Assembly: GCA_902489775.1 (NCBI GenBank)
Contig: CABUBH010000032.1
Span: forward strand, 1 to 23,115
Source: an uncultured Collinsella sp.
GTDB lineage: Bacteria; Actinomycetota; Coriobacteriia; Coriobacteriales; Coriobacteriaceae
Reading direction: 5' to 3'
DNA length: 23,115 bases
Shown in pieces: positions 13,946-20,200 of this stretch. The stretch's first letter is position 1; the number at the start of each line of letters is the position of its first letter. The translations under genes were made by a program, and so were the position numbers. The notes under the pieces were generated by a model, which had not been told where the DNA came from, ran no database searches, and was given only the letters and a program-made list of their open reading frames with translations.

Positions 13946-14095
13946 CGTCCCAAAAAGACTACCCCGGGAGCCCGGTTTGGCTGAGTAGTCAAAAAAGCCC
14001 CGTCCCAAATTAGCTACCTTGTGTGGCGCGAATGGTTCGTTTTTACGCCTGAGTAGCAACCCGATGAGGAATTTTGGGTCAGTCAAATTGCTACA
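13946..14095. repeat. Diverged tandem units, each with its own short inverted repeat
   Basis: CGTCCCAAAAAGACTACC (13946-13963) and CGTCCCAAATTAGCTACC (14001-14018) begin two units 55 bases apart. Each is closed by a GAGTAG-type arm. The pairing arms differ between units but remain complementary (GACTAC/GTAGTC and GCTAC/GTAGC), a compensatory pattern that suggests the hairpin matters. A third partial copy, GTCAAATTGCTACA, starts near 14082. Confidence 0.55.
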
Positions 14096-14122
14096 CTTTT
14101 AAGTATATAGCGATGTCCTGCC

Positions 14123-14153
14123 TTGCGTTTCTGCGCGGGGGGGGGCGTATATT
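14123..14153 (+). promoter_or_regulatory. Predicted promoter of the surface protein with a G9 tract in the spacer
   Basis: TTGCGT at 14123-14128 and TATATT at 14148-14153 are separated by 19 bases that include nine consecutive G (14137-14145). Loss of two G would give the optimal 17-base spacing. Such tracts change length by slipped-strand mispairing. A second AT-rich site (CATATAG at 14179-14185) could serve as another -10. The start codon is 73 bases after TATATT, with GGGGAGG at 14214-14220. Confidence 0.5.
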
Positions 14154-14226
14154 TGCATCGATGGGGACGACGACACACATATAGCGAGCCACTGCTTGCC
14201 GTCCTCATGGATTGGGGAGGGCCTTC

Positions 14227-17200
14227 ATGAATCGCGTATATGCGAAAGCTCAAGAAATATTGAAGCCTTTGGGCACAAAAACCAATACAGTCAAGCGTGC
14301 TCTAAAGGTTTTGACCGTCCCGCTGGCGGCGTGCGCGCTCATGTTTGGTGCGACGAGCGCGTCGGCCGACCAGGTTGTTCCCTATAGCAACCATACCGTA
14401 AAGACGGTGAATCCCACCGACACCACGGTCAATCTGTTTGACTACTGGGTCGTGGATGGCGACAACGATAAATCGGCAACCGTCGATAATATCAACGGCG
14501 GCATCAATAAGGGTCATCAGCTCAAATTTAATAGTGGCGCAGGCACGGGCATTAACAAATGGACGGGCAAAAGCGTTATTGATGGTTCCGGACGCCTTTC
14601 TTTTGTGAAGAAGAAGCTGGTAGGCGGTTACCCGTCGATCGATGCCGGTACGTATACCTCCTACGGTTCGAGCGATAAGTACACTGACGAATCGCTCGCA
14701 TACCTCTTTAACAACGCCAGCCAGGAAAATCACCAGCAGGACGGCAAAGCTGTCTACAACAACGTACAGGGCCTTTTCCAACTTGAGAACGGATACTACG
14801 TTTACGACTCGTACGGCTCTAACGGCAACTATGCCGTGTATAACTCCACAACGAATTCCTTTAACGTCTACAATAAAGCGGGTGTTTATAAGGACAGCGT
14901 ATCAAGTGATAATCTGGGTCAGTTCTTCCCCTTTGACTCGGCCGACAAGGTTTTTGAAGAGCGGAACGGTCGGCTCTCTCCCAAACCGATAACGGACGGA
15001 ACGAACGATAATCTCAACCACCACTTTGGCATGTCTATGACCACGGAGTTCGTCCAGCCCGCGAGCGGAAAGACCACCGATAACAAGGACATGATTTTTG
15101 AGTTCTCGGGCGACGATGACGTGTGGGTCTACATCGATGGCGTGCTCGTGGGCGATCTGGGCGGCATTCACGAGAAGGCAACGCTCAAGATCAACTTTGC
15201 TACCGGTGAAGTGAAAGTCGGTCATATTGACGGTGCGAATGGAACCCGGAAGGACATCGAAAATACCACCATCAAAGCGAAGTTTGACACCGCCGGCGTA
15301 AATACCTCCAACTTCCGCGGCAACACCTTCTGTGACAGCAGCAAGCATACGCTGAGCTTCTTCTACCTGGAGCGCGGTGCGGGCGCATCGAACATGTCGC
15401 TCAAGTTCAACCTCACTACCCTGCCGTCGTCCGAGGTCGCGAAGGTCGACCAGAACGGCGAGGCGGTCAATGGTGCAACCTTCGCGCTGTATCGGTCCGA
15501 TGGACCAAAAACTGACTGGAATGAGGGTGAGCTCATCGCTCAAGGCGAGACAAAAGACGGGGGTCAGCTGATACTTCAAAAGTCGGATGGTCAAAAGTCG
15601 GATGGCTCCGTTCTCTCGTTCGACCAAGAGCATGCCGATGGGCATGACTACTTTGTACTCAAAGAGATTAGCCTGCCTGCGGGATATCGCTCGAGCCTGA
15701 CCTCATCTACTACCGCAACGCCAGGTGAGCTGCATCTGCAATACAAGAAAGCTGCGAGTGACACGGGTGGCGTGGTGGTTGCGCCGCAAACAACGGTTAC
15801 AACAGCCGACGGCAAACAGTGGACGGGTAGCCGTATGTGGCTTAACGGCGGTTATCTTGCCGCCAAGGAGACCATCTCTCTTCCTAACAGTGCGCAAGAC
15901 AATAAGGGTAACGCCATTAGTTCGGGTACGACGTTTGCCGTCGTGCTCAAGCTTACCGGTGCGAGCGCGGACCATACAAGCGAAGACGCGTGGACGCCAG
16001 TCACGGGCAATCCGCTCGATGGCTACACGCTGTGTTCCGAACACGGTATCGCCGGTGCCGTCCAGGCCGCCAAATCGGCCGACACGAGTGTCTTTGCCGT
16101 CAACACCAATGGTGACTACGAGGTGACGGTCAGGTCGCTGCCCGGCGATATCGAGAAGTACGCCGCCATGTTGACGGACCAGTCGAAGGCGGAATATACC
16201 GTGGCGGTGTATCACACCACGGCATCGTCTCTGGCGGGGGCAACCAAAGACAATACCTCCATGGTCAAATATCAAACGATAAACAGGCAGTTCTCTACGG
16301 TGATCCACCTTACGAACGTACAGAACCGTCTGTTTGTGCAAAAGGTCGACGACCTGGGCAAGCCCGTGAACGGCGCGACGTTTGAGCTGTACCAGGCCAA
16401 GGACGTTACCGGCGATAGCCCCAGCACGTATGCCATTAAATCGGGTGCCGAGCCGTATGACACCGTGCAGGCAAACGGCATGACCTATCCGTATGACATT
16501 GAGGGTGCTGCATGCTTCCCGCTCGATTCGACATGGCATAAGCCCCTTATCAAGGGTACGTACTATCTGCGCGAATCGTTGAGCCCGGATGGCTATGAGA
16601 TTAATTCCACCATTACCAGGGTCATCGTGGACGATTCGGGCGTGTACGTGGATGCCGGTAAGGTGAACGACGGCGTGCGTAGCATGAGCGGCCCGGGTTC
16701 GCTGATTGCTTCCCTGGCGCAGTTTGGCTCTCCCGACTCGATTGACAACACGCTTACGCACATCAAGGGCAAGCTGCAGAGTGCGACCGTTGACGCCAGC
16801 GGAAGCCTGACGTGGGGCCAGGAGTGCACCGCCGAGGGTGTAACGCCTTCTCTGGCGAACGACCTGATGCACATGCGCTATGACAAGACGGCACAGGGCA
16901 CCAAGACCGTCTTGCGCTATGTCGAGGACGGTGGCAAGCGCAACGGTCAGCTGGCGACGATCTTTGCCGATACGGGTATCAACCGCATGGCCCTCTATCA
17001 AGAGAATGACTCAGCATATATAGACGATGCCTCCAAAACTCGTACTAACTTGGGCACGCTCCAGCTCAACCATCTCTTTACCACGGCAACGGCCGTGCAG
17101 TATACCGATCGTCGCGTGGCGCGCCTGCAGGTGACTAAGACCGTGACGGCGGACAGTGGCCTTACCGCGCCCACCAAGGATGCGAACAAGCACGATCTGA

Positions 17201-20200
17201 CGTTTACGTTTAAGTTCGCCCTGCCGGAGTCCCAGAAGGGCTACGAGGCACGCGTGTTCGACGCGAATGGCAACCCCGTGGGCGATTCCTTTACGCTCAA
17301 GAACGGCGACACCCATTCCATCAAGGCCGGCGAGACCATTCGCGTTTACGACCTTAAGAAGGACGACAGCTACAGCGTGAGCGAGCTCACCACCAAGGGC
17401 GAGGAGTCCAGTGGCAATGTGCTGGCGAGCATCGTTAACACTGTGACCGGCTCTGCCGGCGAGTTGGTGCTTCCGGCTGGCTTTAGCCTCGTGAGCCGCA
17501 AGGCCGGCGGCGAGGAGCAGTCCGGAACCGGTAACACTATCACGGGCAAGATCGTCGCGCTCGAGGACGGAAAGATTCCCGCGAGCAACAAGCTAGAGTT
17601 CACCAACAACTACAGTGTCGACCTCGTAAAGAATGGCCTAAGCGCCAAGAAGGTGCTCGAGGGCCGCAATTGGGCCGATGGCGATACCTTTATCGTGCAG
17701 CTTGCGGCCGAGGACGGCGTCCCCATGCCCAAGGGCGCCAAGAGCAAGGTGTCGACGGTCGAGCTTACCAAGAATGCCCAGACGCAAACGGTTGGCGACA
17801 TCACCTATAAGACGGCAACGTTTGGCGACATCACCTATGTCAAGCCCGGCACGTACACCTATACCATCTCGGAGGTTATCCCCGGTTCCGATGCCGGGGC
17901 AGACGGCATAAGCTACTCCGCCGCCCGCTATAAAGCGGAGGTCGTGGTGGAGGACAACCAAGCTGGTGCTCTTGTCGTTAAGAGCGTGAAGATGACGCAG
18001 GAGCGCAACGACGCGGGCGACGACACCAAGACAGAGGTTGCCGACGCGATCTTCACCAACCGCTACGACGAGCATGAGAGGAACATCACCATCCATGCTC
18101 AAAAGAGCCTAACCGACAACGCCGGGACCTTCCTGCTTGCCCAGAATACCTTTAGCTTTACGCTTGAGGGTATGGGCGGCTATGCGGACGACGACGCAGC
18201 GTTCGACCCCAAGACGGTCGTACCGAGCATCAAGGCCCCCATGCCTCAGGGTACCGAGGGCAACACTGCGACCGTGGGCAACAACGCTGATGATGGCGCG
18301 GTGACGTGGCCGGCGATCTCCTATACCGCCAAGGCGGATGCGGGACGCGCCTACGTGTACAAGTTTACTGAGGAGAATCCCGGCAGCGTTACGGGCATGA
18401 CCTACGATGGATCGGTCTATTACGCCGTGGTGCGCAACGACAAGAAGGGTGCCGGCATCCAGACCTCGGTCGAGTACTACAAGGCCGCTGGGGACGGTTC
18501 GGTAAAGCAGCTGGGCAAGAATGTCACGCCCTCCTTTACCAATATATATAGCGTGGATCCCACGAGCGTGACCCTGCAGGGCCAAAAGACCGTGAGCGGT
18601 CGCGACTGGAACCAGGGCGAGAGCTATACCTTTAACCTCGCTGCCGCTACGGATGATGCCGGCGCGACCGGTTTGAGCAAGACCACCGCGCAAGCGGTAA
18701 AGGACGGGGCCGTTGCCGTTAACGTCAACCAAGCTGTCGCCAGCGCGCCCGAGTCGGGACGCGTGGCATCGTTCTCCTTTGGCACCGAAGCCGCCCCGAC
18801 CGTGACGTTCAACCGCGCAGGCACCTTTAGCTTCAACATCACCGAGAAAGCTGCGCAGGATGGCCAGGCGGGCATGTCCATGGACAAGCACACCGCCCGC
18901 GCGACCGTCGTGGTGACCGACCTGGACGAGTCGGGCAACCACGCGGGCAAGCTGCGCGTGTCGAGCGTGACCTACGCCAACACCGGCGCCTCCGAAGCGG
19001 ACAAGGTCGTAACCGACAAGGCCGCCTTCACCAACGCGTACCGTGCGTCGGGCACCTTTGGTGGCGCGACGGTGAGCAAGACCCTTGAGGGTCGCGCCTC
19101 TACCGCAGGCCAGTTCACCTTTGCCGTGACGGGCCTTTGGTACAACGGCGTTCAGACGTCGGTCGATGGCTCCGAGGCCAGCCTGTCCAATAAGGTGGCA
19201 GGGGCCGGCGTGTCCGGCGCTGTGGTGAGCGCAAGCGGGGAAGAGAAGCTCTTTGCCCGTAAGCTCACGGAACAGGACCTGGGGCGTACGTTTGCCTATC
19301 GCATCCACGAGAACCAGCCTGCTGCTGCCGGCTACACCTATGACACCGGCTACACTGGTGACGCTATCGTGCTCGTCAAGGTTCTTGCACACAAGGACGA
19401 CCCCGCTAAGCTCTACACCGTGACGACCGTGCTCAAGGGTGCGGGTGTGACGGAGCTGCTGGGCGACGGCGCCGACGCGAGCGCGCTGACGGACGAAAAG
19501 ATCGTCGAGCTCAAGCAAGATTCGCATACTTACGTGCAGCAGTACGATGCAAGTGAGACCGGCGCCACGACGCCTGCTGTCTCGTTTGTGAACCGTTACA
19601 CGGCAAGTCTCGACTATGGCGCCAATGGCGGTTTGCAGATCGAGAAGACGTTGACGTATCCCAAGGACGCGACCATATTTGGCTCGCCTAAGAGCACGTT
19701 CCGTTATATCGTCAAGCCTGCTGACGAGACGTCTGCCAGCAAGGTTGGCATTTCCACGAATGGCAAGGTCTTTGAGACCGCAAATGTCGAGGCCAACGCT
19801 CCCAAGACCGTAAGTTTGGTACCTGCGGGCGGGCTGACCTTCACTCAGGATGATGCCGGCAAGACGTTCACCTATACGGTGAGCGAGATTGACGACAAAG
19901 CGACGGGCTATACGTACGACGAGACGGTCCATACGGTTAGGGCCGTCGTAGCGGATAACGGCGACGGCACGCTTAGGGTCACGACATCGGTAAGCAAGCA
20001 GGTCGATGGCAAGGACGAGCTCGAGGGCCAGTGGATCTACCCGTCGGATGCGACGTCTACCGGTGTCGCGACGGTCAAATTCAAGAACACCTATACGGTC
20101 GCCGAGGCAGCAACCTATACTCCGTCCGTGACGAAGGTGGTTGCCGGCCGCGATGCTGAGGGCAAGTTCACCTTTGCCATGACCGCGGCTGACGATGTTA

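Larger units (their letters stand above)
13646..14226. other. Palindrome-rich non-coding region upstream of the giant surface protein
   Basis: No gene is supported in these 581 bases; short minus-strand frames here lack start signals. The stretch contains, in order, a 26-base-pair hairpin, a smaller hairpin (13740-13774, stems GTCCGA/TCGGAC and AGGCT/AGCCT), a 127-base inverted-repeat element, two to three diverged tandem units, a G9 tract, and the predicted promoter and ribosome site of the surface protein. Confidence 0.8.

Noticed and set aside
13807..14086. Two overlapping 61-codon minus-strand frames in the palindrome-rich region
   Set aside because: They run through inverted repeats and tandem units, have no ribosome site, and their translations resemble no family.
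13646..14226. CRISPR array
   Set aside because: The repeats are few, diverged, palindromic and irregularly spaced, with no cas genes nearby.
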